Assembly: GCA_045600045.1 (NCBI GenBank)
Contig: JAZRXD010000037.1
Coordinates: forward strand, 1-58,838
Source of the DNA: UBA1715 sp045600045
GTDB lineage: Bacteria; Bacteroidota; Bacteroidia; Bacteroidales; UBA1715
Direction: 5' to 3'
DNA: 58,838 nucleotides
Below, in pieces: positions 15,786-24,555 of the stretch (positions within the stretch are counted from its first letter, which is position 1; every line of letters starts with the position of its first letter). The position numbers and the translations under genes were made by a program. The notes beneath the pieces were generated by a model, which saw only the letters and a program-made list of their open reading frames with translations, ran no database searches and was not told where the DNA came from.

Positions 15786-18203
15786 ATGAAAAGATTTTCT
15801 TCACTTCTGATTGCGTTAATCATTACCACATTGGCATGTTTTTCGCAAAATGCTATTTCTTTAATTGAATTCGACACAACCGAAACGGCTGTGAATTTCA
15901 CAATTATGTATAATGCTTCAGCCGACGAATCTTCCCATTTGATGGTAAGAGATACTTTGCATCTTCAAGAAGCTTATTACAATTCAACGTGGAGTGAGGA
16001 AGATTGGATTCCAACGGAGAACGAGAAGTTTACGTTCTATATGTCGGGAACTGCGGACTATACGGGAACTTTGTCGTTTTGGATTGCGGGCGAAGGAAAC
16101 AACAATTTCTTTGTTGAATTGTCGGAGAAAGTTACAATAAACGTTGTTGCAGGAGAAAAATTCACTTACAATTATTATTTGACAACAAATAATGCTGGCG
16201 AAGGAATGGATTTCCTTTCCACAAATATTGTTTTTAGTGCTCAATCGAATGCGACGGAATCGGTTGCAATATCATTGTCGAAGTTTTCTGTAAATTACAA
16301 AGAGATTGATCCTACGGTTATAGGATTGGTTATTCCTGACGTAACAGCGGAATTGGGTGATCAAATTCCTCGTATAAAACTTTCCGATTACTTTTTGTCA
16401 GACTATAAGTTGGACTATTATGTAAGAATATCAGAAAAAGGACATGAACATGAAGAAAAAGATTTCTGCACATCGTGTTCGGCAAGTGTTATAAAAGACG
16501 AGTTAGGTATCGTAGCGTATAAAGCAGGTGAATACATTGTGATGATTGAAGGAAACGTGGTTTCAGAAGAAGATGTTTTTGGTTGGGCGTATTTAGAATT
16601 TATTGTGACAATAATTGACAAACCAATTATTTTTAATGGACAAGAAGTTACATGTAACATTCAATTAAATGAAACAATTACAAATGTTACTTGTATGGGA
16701 ACACGTGACGGAAGTATTGTTTTGGAACCAACCGGCGGTGTTGAACCGTATTCTTACCTATGGAGTACAGGAAGAACAGACAATGGAATCTATAATGTGC
16801 CAGACAACACATACTATGTTGTTGTAACCGACTCGATTGGTTGTACGGTTGCAGGTTCGTTTTATATTACGTCTCCTGATTTTTGGTTGACGGAAGATAT
16901 TATTTACCCATCGTGCGGCGAAGCAAACGGAAGTATTTCGGTGTATGTGCCGGAATATTATACAGAACCAGCCCAAGCGTTTAAATGGAATGTTGACAGC
17001 ACGACGGCTACTATCACAAATTTGGAGGCTGGATTTTATTCGGTTGAAGTAACGTATGCAGATGTTTGTTCTATGAAAAGAGAATATCATCTTAATCCAA
17101 CAGATGGTCCTGGAGTAGCGGTTAGTGGTTATAATACAGTTTGTGGCAAGGAAGAGGGTGGTTTTTATATAGATGTTAGTAAAGGATACAATGAACCATA
17201 CACATACACAATCAATGGTGAAGTTATAGATCAGGAACAATTTGATGATTACGGATGGGGTAGTTATTATTTATATAAAAATGAAATAGCAGCAGGTCGC
17301 TATTTGATAGAAGTAACTAATTCGCTTGGTTGTAAATCGGCAAACGAGATTGTTGTATCGGATGAAACATTCTGGACAGCACCTGAAGTGTATGGTGTAA
17401 CATATAGCGAGGATTCAAAATCAATTGTCGTAATGTGGACTTTTGATTATATTTCCGATATCGAAGCTATAGATTATTTCACGGTTTATCGTGAAACAGC
17501 CGAACAAAAAGGCGAGTACGATTCTATTGGATTTGCAAGACCTTCGTTCCCATTGTATCAAGATTACGACCTTGACGAGCCGAACGCTTCGTATCGTTAC
17601 AAAATTTCCGCAACAGATTTTTGTGGAAATGTTTCAGAAATAGGTTATGGTGAAAACAAATCAATAGGATTGGATTTGGCGGTGCAAGATGTTGATGGCA
17701 AAAAAACAGTCGAACTTTCGTGGACATCATACGAAGGAGCTTTCTACGACCATTATTCTGTTTACCGAATCACGAAAAATGGTAATTTGGAAGTGGCACA
17801 AGTTGCTCCAAACAAACTACGTCGTTATTCCGAACAAATTCCTGTTGGTACGCAAGGTTATTTCGTTGGAGTTGATTTTCCTGACACATTGTTCCTTTCT
17901 TCCAGCAATGTCCCTATGTTAAAAGCCGAAAGCGGTCCATTCTCGCTTGCTATTAGCAACATTGCTGAGGTTGAAAACAATGGTGCCCAAACTTTCGATG
18001 AAAATCCGGTGTTTGCTTATGTAAATGGCAAAAACATTATTGTTTCTGGTGCACAATCAAACATTAAAGTTTATGATCTTCAAGGTCGGTTGATGTCTGA
18101 GAAACAGGTCTTGGCCGATGTAGAAGCAGTCCCAATGGCAAAGACAGGAGTGTATTTGATTCTTGTTGACGGAAGAAAAGTTTTTGAAGTGCTTGTAAAA
18201 TAA
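15786..18203 (+). CDS. Large T9SS-exported adhesin with SprB-type repeat
   Basis: Read from MKRFSSLLIALIITTLACFS, the product has 805 residues; a frame open to 15717 lacks a signal peptide. After an N-terminal beta domain (20-170), residues around 290-365 form a SprB-like repeat (TCMGTRDGSIVLEPTGG, YSYLWSTG, CTVAGSFYI), the module found in the gliding adhesin SprB and other Bacteroidota surface proteins. Two further beta domains follow, then fibronectin-III-like modules around 530-720 (IVVMWTFDYISDIEAIDYF). The C-terminal 75 residues (IKVYDLQGRLMSEKQ, TGVYLILVDGRKV) are a type IX sorting domain. It probably mediates adhesion or motility at the surface. A bidirectional terminator closes the gene. 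Confidence 0.88.
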   Translation: MKRFSSLLIALIITTLACFSQNAISLIEFDTTETAVNFTIMYNASADESSHLMVRDTLHLQEAYYNSTWSEEDWIPTENEKFTFYMSGTADYTGTLSFWIAGEGNNNFFVELSEKVTINVVAGEKFTYNYYLTTNNAGEGMDFLSTNIVFSAQSNATESVAISLSKFSVNYKEIDPTVIGLVIPDVTAELGDQIPRIKLSDYFLSDYKLDYYVRISEKGHEHEEKDFCTSCSASVIKDELGIVAYKAGEYIVMIEGNVVSEEDVFGWAYLEFIVTIIDKPIIFNGQEVTCNIQLNETITNVTCMGTRDGSIVLEPTGGVEPYSYLWSTGRTDNGIYNVPDNTYYVVVTDSIGCTVAGSFYITSPDFWLTEDIIYPSCGEANGSISVYVPEYYTEPAQAFKWNVDSTTATITNLEAGFYSVEVTYADVCSMKREYHLNPTDGPGVAVSGYNTVCGKEEGGFYIDVSKGYNEPYTYTINGEVIDQEQFDDYGWGSYYLYKNEIAAGRYLIEVTNSLGCKSANEIVVSDETFWTAPEVYGVTYSEDSKSIVVMWTFDYISDIEAIDYFTVYRETAEQKGEYDSIGFARPSFPLYQDYDLDEPNASYRYKISATDFCGNVSEIGYGENKSIGLDLAVQDVDGKKTVELSWTSYEGAFYDHYSVYRITKNGNLEVAQVAPNKLRRYSEQIPVGTQGYFVGVDFPDTLFLSSSNVPMLKAESGPFSLAISNIAEVENNGAQTFDENPVFAYVNGKNIIVSGAQSNIKVYDLQGRLMSEKQVLADVEAVPMAKTGVYLILVDGRKVFEVLVK

Positions 18204-18220
18204 CAATAGACAAGAAAATA

Positions 18221-18252
18221 AAAATAGGCTGGTGATTTCGCCAGCCTATTTT
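18221..18252. terminator. Bidirectional rho-independent terminator
   Basis: AAAATAGGCTGG (18221-18232) and CCAGCCTATTTT (18241-18252) form a perfect 12-bp stem between convergent genes ending at 18203 and 18268. Confidence 0.93.
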
Positions 18253-18267
18253 GTTTAAATAGTATCG

Positions 18268-19677
18268 TTAATTTTTATCTTTTTTCTCTTCGTAGAAATA
18301 TTCCAAAGCACCAACATCAGGTTTCTCGTCGGCAACTCGCGAATGGTTGTTCAAATCATTAGGATGCATATTCGCATATTCCATATTGCCAATGTTAATT
18401 GCTTGTGACAGAGAATCTAACGCATACGAATCAACATCTGAAAATAACGTTTTGTTTTTGTCGTAATAGGTATTGCTTTCGTAATAGCTGCTGTCGGCTA
18501 CAGTAAACGAATCGCGGAGAAGACAGTTTTTGAATTTGCATTTCAACGTATTGTCGCCGTTTGTTGCAGTAAGCTGAATTTCGTTCGACATTGTTCCTAC
18601 AATTATCGAATTGAAAAAGTTTGCTTGTTCCACAAGAATCGATTTAGTGTCGGTTTGATAATCGGAAATCGACACGGTTGGTTGATATTTTCGTCCGTTC
18701 GGTGTTCCCTCGTTGTAGATTGTGTTGTGGATTGAATTGAACCAACCACCTTGCAGATTCAGAACGTTGTATTCGCAGTTTGCAAAAATACAGTTATAGC
18801 TGTCGATATGAGCGTTGATTGCATAGATTCCATAGCCCGACATATTCGAAATTTCCGTATTGTCGATGTTGCAGACAAGTTGATTTTCAACTTTTCCATA
18901 ACATACCAGTCCGTTCACCCCGTTTTTTATTTTCGCATACGAAATGGAATTGTTCGTACTTGTTGAGTCAAAAATAATGCTACCCCATTGTCCTGGCAAA
19001 AGTTGATAGGTTTCTTCCAATCTATCGGCCCAAAGTGTAACTGGTTGATCTTTGGTTCCTTGGATTTTCAACGTTCCTTTCACAATCAGATTCGCGTTGT
19101 AATGGAAATAGACTTTTGCACCAGCTTCTATTGTGAGGGTTTCTCCTTCGGCAACCACAAGCGAATCGTAAATCAAATAGGGTTTGTTTGCTGTGAACGT
19201 TGTTGTCCCGACTACATTACCTCTGAAATTAACGGCATCTTGTCCCCAAACCGCAAGAACAATTTTATCTGTCCGTCCGTTGTAATCAATATTCAGATAA
19301 TCTTCGTGGAATAAAATTGTATCGACATCTTGTGCCTGCAATTTTATTTGGAAAAACACAAAAATACTGTCGCCGGCGTCTATGTCAATGTTTTCAACAC
19401 AAGGGCCTGGTTGTCCGTTCACGTTTATAAAAAACTCCGATTTGGTGGATTTGTTCAAATAAATTTTATTGATTTTGACAGTGCCGTCGCAGTTGTTTTT
19501 TATTCGAATGTATTGTGTTATGCTACCTTTTTCGGTGAAAATGGTGTCGAACAGCACCGAGTCGGATGAAAAAGTAAGTTTGTCATTGACGGAATCCGAA
19601 TAGAAATCTTTTTTGCACGACACGAACGAAAGTCCGAAACTTACGATTACCAACAAATATGTGAAAAATTTTTTCAT
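18268..19677 (-). CDS. Lipoprotein with right-handed beta-helix
   Basis: From MKKFFTYLLVIVSFGLSFVSC (Cys21 lipidated) the protein has 469 residues; a slightly longer frame starts at 19698. An N-terminal Ig-like domain (KITQYIRIKNNCDGTVKINK type; 30-150) precedes a parallel beta-helix (about 160-400) recognisable from AKVYFHYNANLIVKGTLKIQG, ISYAKIKNGVNGLVCYG, and ISNMSGYGIYAINAHIDSYN. It ends with a DVGALEYF motif, common at the end of such helices. This architecture is seen in uncharacterised Bacteroidota surface lipoproteins; some beta-helices degrade or bind polysaccharides, but no catalytic residues can be assigned. A weak -7 box (TAGTTTTG) lies at 19724-19717. Confidence 0.85.
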   Translation of the reverse strand: MKKFFTYLLVIVSFGLSFVSCKKDFYSDSVNDKLTFSSDSVLFDTIFTEKGSITQYIRIKNNCDGTVKINKIYLNKSTKSEFFINVNGQPGPCVENIDIDAGDSIFVFFQIKLQAQDVDTILFHEDYLNIDYNGRTDKIVLAVWGQDAVNFRGNVVGTTTFTANKPYLIYDSLVVAEGETLTIEAGAKVYFHYNANLIVKGTLKIQGTKDQPVTLWADRLEETYQLLPGQWGSIIFDSTSTNNSISYAKIKNGVNGLVCYGKVENQLVCNIDNTEISNMSGYGIYAINAHIDSYNCIFANCEYNVLNLQGGWFNSIHNTIYNEGTPNGRKYQPTVSISDYQTDTKSILVEQANFFNSIIVGTMSNEIQLTATNGDNTLKCKFKNCLLRDSFTVADSSYYESNTYYDKNKTLFSDVDSYALDSLSQAINIGNMEYANMHPNDLNNHSRVADEKPDVGALEYFYEEKKDKN

Positions 19678-19793
19678 CGTAAAGACAAACGAAAGCAATT
19701 AAATTTTATTTGAATGCAAAACTAATAAAACTCGTTTAATGAAAAAATTGATTTTTATCATCCCAAATCGTTGGCATTTTCATTGGAAAATCA

Positions 19794-19801
19794 TACCTTC
19801 G
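19794..19801 (+). promoter_or_regulatory. Possible -7 box of the SiaB-SiaC operon
   Basis: TACCTTCG approximates TAnnTTTG and follows a TTG (19771-19773) by 20 bp. It lies 25 bp before the ATG at 19826. Confidence 0.4.
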
Positions 19802-19825
19802 CAAGGTAAGTCTTTAAAATGATTT

Positions 19826-20935
19826 ATGAGACAAGATAAAATTGACAGACAATTTGACGAGTTGGCTTTGCTAGAGGGGCTTCAACGCGAAGATTTAGTT
19901 TATATCTATCGTGGTGTATTTTCTCAAGTTATTACCGACAGCATTATTGCTTTGACGGAAAACAATCTTGATTCTGTTGGTGAATCATCAAAATTGAAAA
20001 AACGTGTTTTCTCCATCATGGTTGAATGTTTGCAAAACATTACTCGTCACCAATTTATCGATGGCCACGAAGATATTAATGGCTTATTTGTTGTTTGCAA
20101 TAAAAACAAATCGTATCAAATGACTTCGGGGAATGTTGTGGATAACGCAGCGATTCCTCATTTAAAACAGTTAATTGATAAAGTAAATAGTCTTGATAAA
20201 GATGCATTGAAAGACTATTACAAACAAGTTCTTGAAGATGGAAGTATTTCAAGCAAAGGTGGTGCAGGACTTGGTTTGATTGAAATGGCAAGAAAATCGG
20301 GGAATAAATTGTTCTATACGTTTGAGAATATAGACGATGAAATTTCTTACTTCTATATGAACACGTCTATTTCGCAGCAATTGGATGAATGCCCGATAGA
20401 TTTTGTTGACATACAAGATATAGTTGATTTACATAAGTTCATTCTTGATAAGAACATCATTTTGATTTTCAACGGAGGCTTGAACCAGAAGAGTCTTTTG
20501 GATATATTGTCGTTGATTAACGAACAAGCTTTCGGAAAATTGGAACGTAAAAAGAAAATGTACAACGTTATGGTGGAGATGTTGCAAAACGTTGTGAAAC
20601 ATGGTTCCAAAAACGACGAATCAATTCCGGGCGGGAATCCGGTATTGTTCTACATTGCTCAAGACGGCGAAAATTTCAATTTGAATTCAGGAAACTATAT
20701 TTCTAAAGATTCTATAGAAAAAGTTACTTCGAAAATCGATCATTTGAATTCGTTGAACGACGACGAATTGGATGAATACTATACTAAATGTCTTCTTAAT
20801 TTTGACATAGACAATAGTAAGGAGGCTGGTTTAGGTTTGGTTGATTTGCGAATAAAAAGCGGACATAAACTCTCGTATGAGTTGACTCCTGTAAACGATG
20901 CGATTTCTTTCATTTTAATACAAGTTACGATTTAA
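19826..20935 (+). CDS. Tandem SiaB-like protein kinase (two fused domains)
   Basis: SiaB-family proteins are GHKL-fold kinases that phosphorylate SiaC, a regulator of diguanylate cyclase activity and biofilm formation in Pseudomonas. Those are about 180-190 residues; this one has 369 and is clearly two copies. Copy 1 (1-183) has the N-box with Glu67 and Asn71 (MVECLQNITRH) and GGAGLGLI (145-152). Copy 2 (190-369) has Glu251 and Asn255 (MVEMLQNVVKHG) and EAGLGLV. Both ATP-binding motifs look intact. The stop is 1 bp before the SiaC-like gene, so the pair is an operon. No SiaA phosphatase or SiaD cyclase gene is adjacent. There is no signal peptide, so it is cytoplasmic. Confidence 0.85.
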   Translation: MRQDKIDRQFDELALLEGLQREDLVYIYRGVFSQVITDSIIALTENNLDSVGESSKLKKRVFSIMVECLQNITRHQFIDGHEDINGLFVVCNKNKSYQMTSGNVVDNAAIPHLKQLIDKVNSLDKDALKDYYKQVLEDGSISSKGGAGLGLIEMARKSGNKLFYTFENIDDEISYFYMNTSISQQLDECPIDFVDIQDIVDLHKFILDKNIILIFNGGLNQKSLLDILSLINEQAFGKLERKKKMYNVMVEMLQNVVKHGSKNDESIPGGNPVLFYIAQDGENFNLNSGNYISKDSIEKVTSKIDHLNSLNDDELDEYYTKCLLNFDIDNSKEAGLGLVDLRIKSGHKLSYELTPVNDAISFILIQVTI

Positions 20936-20936
20936 T

Positions 20937-21314
20937 ATGGAAACTTTACACATAGAAGAAACGGACGAAACTCCAGAAATCCTATTGGATGCTGCAAACA
21001 ATAAATTTTCCATTTCCGGAAAATCGTTACCCGAGGATTCTATTGCTTTCTACGAGCCTGTATTTGAATGGTTGAAGAATTTCACCGAAGAAGCAGAAAA
21101 CGATGTGGATTTTGAATTTTTCATGGAATATTTCAACACATCATCGGCAAAACAAATTGCTAAAATCTTTCTATTGTTGGAGAAATTGAGCGAGAAAACA
21201 TTCGTTCAAATTATTTGGAAATACAAGAAAAGCGATCCTGACATGATGGCGTCGGGAATGAGGTTTTCAAAACTATTGAGTTTGGAATTCGAACTTCGAG
21301 AAGTTGATTGCTAA
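20937..21314 (+). CDS. SiaC family regulatory phosphoprotein (DUF1987)
   Basis: This is a 125-residue SiaC-like protein: it begins METLHIEETDETPEILLD, followed by FSISGKSLPEDSIAFYEPVF and MEYFNTSSAKQIAKI. In Pseudomonas aeruginosa, SiaC is phosphorylated on Thr68 by SiaB; the YFNTSS motif here places a Thr at residue 68 as well. Phosphorylation state is known to control partner binding; the partner here is unknown. The gene begins directly after the tandem SiaB gene. A tRNA gene follows within 10 bp. Confidence 0.9.
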   Translation: METLHIEETDETPEILLDAANNKFSISGKSLPEDSIAFYEPVFEWLKNFTEEAENDVDFEFFMEYFNTSSAKQIAKIFLLLEKLSEKTFVQIIWKYKKSDPDMMASGMRFSKLLSLEFELREVDC

Positions 21315-21320
21315 CGGCAT

Positions 21321-21392
21321 GGTCTCGTAGTTCAATGGATAGAATAGAAGTTTCCTAAACTTTTGATTCGGGTTCGATTCCCGGCGTGACTA
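21321..21392 (+). tRNA. tRNA-Arg (anticodon CCT)
   Basis: A cloverleaf can be drawn: acceptor GGTCTCG with CGTGACT (one T-T mismatch, one G-T pair), D-stem GTTC/GAAT, anticodon stem GAAGT/ACTTT around loop TTCCTAA, and T-arm TCGGG-TTCGATT-CCCGG. The anticodon CCT reads AGG (Arg). The 3' CCA is not encoded. Confidence 0.93.
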
Positions 21393-21429
21393 CAAAATCA
21401 AGTTTTTTTTACGTCTCTTTCGATAAAAA

Positions 21430-21474
21430 AGAAATCAATTGCCAGTAATTGTCTGACAACTGATTTCTGATAAC
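21430..21474. terminator. Possible terminator between tRNA-Arg and the GH8 gene
   Basis: GAAATCAATTG (around 21440) and CAACTGATTTC (around 21462-21472) form an imperfect inverted repeat flanked by an A-run. It lies between the tRNA and the convergent GH8 gene. Its role as terminator is a guess. Confidence 0.35.
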
Positions 21475-21481
21475 TAAACAA

Positions 21482-24481
21482 CTATTTCTTTATAAATCTT
21501 GTTGTTTTAACCGTTCCGTCGGCAAATGTAACTTGCATTACATAAACACCGTTTTTGTAGTTTAGAACAGGAATTTGAATTTCATTTTGTTCGATTTCAA
21601 AAATTGCTTTTGAGCCGTTTGCACCAATTATTGTTACCAACGAAATTTCATCGCTTGCTTGGATAGTTATATAATCTGCACAAGGATTTGGGAATACCGA
21701 TAGAGTAAAATCTACATCGTCAATAGAAGTAATTACGGAATTCACATAAACATTATATGTGTACTTTAAATTACTTAAAAAATTATCAATAAGCATTTGT
21801 CGGGTAGCAGTTGCACGACCTGTTTTTGCCTTTGACAAGGCATCTTCTAATTTCTTACGTTTATCGGAAGGATATTGTCCTGGATTTTCTCCTACTGTGG
21901 TTTCAGCAAGAATTTTTGTAGCTAAATTTATGTATTCGTCAAGTTTTTCCGTATCCAAAATCAATACATAGATTTCCGATGCCTTGAATTTATCAATAGC
22001 GGTATTTAGGTCGGAAACAGCAAGTTGAACTTCGGATTCTATCGCTCCGTCTTTTTCGTAAATAATATTTGCCGCTATAATTGCATTTGACAACGAATCA
22101 ACGGCTGTTTGTCGGTACATTCCGTTTTCTTCACCTACGACAGCTTTGCTTTTCAATGAATTAGCCGAAGATATCGCATTTTTCAATTTTGTTTTGTCGG
22201 CGTATGCTGTTGCTTTGAATGTTGTAATAGCATCTTTCAATGCCGTGTTTGCGGCATCAATTTGTGTTTGCGAAGCTTCTGGATTTTCGTATGTAACAAG
22301 AGCTTGGGTCAAATTATTTAAGAAAGTTGTGATTGCACTTTGAGGATGGTTTTCGGTGGAAGCCGAGCCATACAATGTGTTTGCCGAAACAATTGTTGTT
22401 TCAAAATCTTTTCGGTTAACATTATCGTCGGAAATTGAACGCCCAATAATTGAAAATTCGTCAATCCAAAACTCTCCGGAGCCTGAAGTTTCCTTCCATT
22501 GAAATTTTGTTAAATCCGAGCTTAGTTCATCCAAAACAAAATCCAATGACGAACCGGTTCCCCAATTTGTGGATTGAACTTGCGACCAGTTTACATTCAC
22601 CAATGTCCAATCATTATGATATTGCACAGAAATGTAGTGATAGCTGTAGTCACTTACGGAAGCAGTACCAATTTCCAAGGTAGCCGCATCACCTTTGTGG
22701 TAGAAACTAAATCCTGTTGAACCAGCAAAATCATACGGTTCGTCGCCTTTTTGAATTGAGAAACCCATTCCTGCATAATCCGAAATATTGTTGTAAGTGA
22801 AATGTGCGGAATGGGTAGTTGCATTTGCTGCAGAATTTGAAACAATTTCATACGAAGCGGAGCCATTTCCTACGTATGAATACCATTCTCCACCTAAAAG
22901 TGTTTTTTTCTCGTTTTCACAGTCGGCAAGCAAAGTACTTCCTGCTGTGGAATAGATTTTATTCGCTACAGGGATTTTTACTGCTGAGTTAAGAGGCAAA
23001 TCTTTTTGGCTCACAAGCGAAGTTCCGTTGTATGAAATAGAAACAACATCACCTGATTGAATATTTGTGGAATTTTGCAGATACAATGTGATTGTTGTAT
23101 TGTCAACATTCATGGAACTGAATGGATTTGAGACTTCCGAACCATTTACGAAAAGTTTGAAATTGTTATAATTGCTAGATGATTTCATACTTTTCGAAAT
23201 CGTTAGTTTCAAGGTATTTTCATTAGTTTCGGCGGCGGTTATCGATGGATTAGAAACAATAGCAGAGCCTCCCTCGCAGTCATAAAAATTAGCCGCATTT
23301 CCCGACATAAGCAACATATACAAAACTTGCAATGTTTGAGCGTAGTAAGCACCTCCTGTTGTACTTTTTAGTTGATTGTAATATGTGTCCAAATCAGACT
23401 GGCGAGAATCGTTAGTCATAAACGCACAACCGACACTTCCTGTCCACGCTACATTTCCTCCATATTGAGTTGTTTTTATAGAAGAATATCCGGAACCGTC
23501 TAAACCTGTCATATAACCAACAAGGTTTGGTTTTTGATTCCATCCTTTGGTGTCAAGAAGTTCTATAGTGTTGTCCATCATTTTCTTACTACTTTCATTT
23601 CCAAACCAAACATAGTCCCACGAAATACGCCACGGAACACGGCAGGCATCCCACCCAAAATTCATTTCGTCTTGTTGTTCATTGGCTTTTGTAATCCAGC
23701 TACGCCACGTTGGATTTCCGTTCCAATCAGACCAGTTTGGCCAAACGCCGTTTCTCTGTGTTAATTCAAGGTAACTATGTGCATCTTTGTAAATAGTTGC
23801 CCAGTCTTTTGCTGTAAAATCGAAATATTCCTGTGTTTGTTGGAACACACCAACAGAAGCTGTAGTGAAATAGCATGGATTACCGCAGTTGTCCCACGAA
23901 TCACCAGGTTTAAACCAACGTTTTCCGTTTTTTGTAGTGACTTCATACGAAAAAATGTTTTTTAGGATTTTTTCCGCTTCGTCGGAATACACATATTTAG
24001 ACGAAGAGCCCCATTGCTTGGCGGCCAAGCAAAGAGCCAAGGCAACATCTAAGTCGGCATCGGTTGCTGCGTTGTATCCACCATTTGGATCCACATTGTT
24101 AAAGCCTTGTATTTTCCAGTTCATCAAGCCTTTGCTGTCGCACCATTTCAAATAATAAGAATATAGTTTGTCAAAATGATCTTGGCATTGGGTGTTTTCG
24201 GAATTTGTCATATATACATAAATCAACATTCCGTAGGCAATACCTTCACTTACGGTGTAATTTCCATCATCGTATTTGATTCTTCCGTACTCACCACTTT
24301 CGGTGTACATTCTTGTTTCCCAAGCTAAAAATTTAGATTGGATGTTCTCATTTTCGGCACTGGATGCCACTATACCATACGGATATTCATATCCGTTTTC
24401 GTTCATCGGGAATGGGTAATTCTGACCGAAAACCGCGATTGCCAACACTGCATTTGCAATCAATAATAAAGTTCTTTTCAT
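21482..24481 (-). CDS. GH8 endoglucanase/xylanase-type enzyme, multidomain, T9SS-exported
   Basis: The 999-residue protein begins with a signal peptide (ending VFGQ). Residues 20-400 are a glycoside hydrolase family 8 (alpha/alpha)6 barrel with catalytic acid Glu79 in TVSEGIAYGM, Asp141 in ATDADLDVALAL, and GWDACRVPWRISWDYVW. GH8 enzymes are inverting endoglucanases, xylanases or chitosanases. Next come a CBM_X2-like Ig domain (about 410-505), a beta-sandwich of carbohydrate-binding type (510-680, ending WIDEFSIIGRS), a helical FIVAR-like spacer of about 200 residues, and a type IX sorting domain (last 75). The role is extracellular plant polysaccharide breakdown; exact substrate not readable. 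It is downstream of the Mur ligase gene on the same strand. Confidence 0.93.
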   Translation of the reverse strand: MKRTLLLIANAVLAIAVFGQNYPFPMNENGYEYPYGIVASSAENENIQSKFLAWETRMYTESGEYGRIKYDDGNYTVSEGIAYGMLIYVYMTNSENTQCQDHFDKLYSYYLKWCDSKGLMNWKIQGFNNVDPNGGYNAATDADLDVALALCLAAKQWGSSSKYVYSDEAEKILKNIFSYEVTTKNGKRWFKPGDSWDNCGNPCYFTTASVGVFQQTQEYFDFTAKDWATIYKDAHSYLELTQRNGVWPNWSDWNGNPTWRSWITKANEQQDEMNFGWDACRVPWRISWDYVWFGNESSKKMMDNTIELLDTKGWNQKPNLVGYMTGLDGSGYSSIKTTQYGGNVAWTGSVGCAFMTNDSRQSDLDTYYNQLKSTTGGAYYAQTLQVLYMLLMSGNAANFYDCEGGSAIVSNPSITAAETNENTLKLTISKSMKSSSNYNNFKLFVNGSEVSNPFSSMNVDNTTITLYLQNSTNIQSGDVVSISYNGTSLVSQKDLPLNSAVKIPVANKIYSTAGSTLLADCENEKKTLLGGEWYSYVGNGSASYEIVSNSAANATTHSAHFTYNNISDYAGMGFSIQKGDEPYDFAGSTGFSFYHKGDAATLEIGTASVSDYSYHYISVQYHNDWTLVNVNWSQVQSTNWGTGSSLDFVLDELSSDLTKFQWKETSGSGEFWIDEFSIIGRSISDDNVNRKDFETTIVSANTLYGSASTENHPQSAITTFLNNLTQALVTYENPEASQTQIDAANTALKDAITTFKATAYADKTKLKNAISSANSLKSKAVVGEENGMYRQTAVDSLSNAIIAANIIYEKDGAIESEVQLAVSDLNTAIDKFKASEIYVLILDTEKLDEYINLATKILAETTVGENPGQYPSDKRKKLEDALSKAKTGRATATRQMLIDNFLSNLKYTYNVYVNSVITSIDDVDFTLSVFPNPCADYITIQASDEISLVTIIGANGSKAIFEIEQNEIQIPVLNYKNGVYVMQVTFADGTVKTTRFIKK

Positions 24482-24555
24482 ATTTTTTGTATTTGTTTCA
24501 ACACTACTAATAAGACAATTTCAATGTAAAATAACCTTCTTGCGAAAGTCTGATT

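Noticed and set aside
16758..17240. 160-residue minus-strand open frame in the SprB-repeat gene
   Set aside because: Composition is that of a shadow of the coding strand; no signal peptide or promoter.
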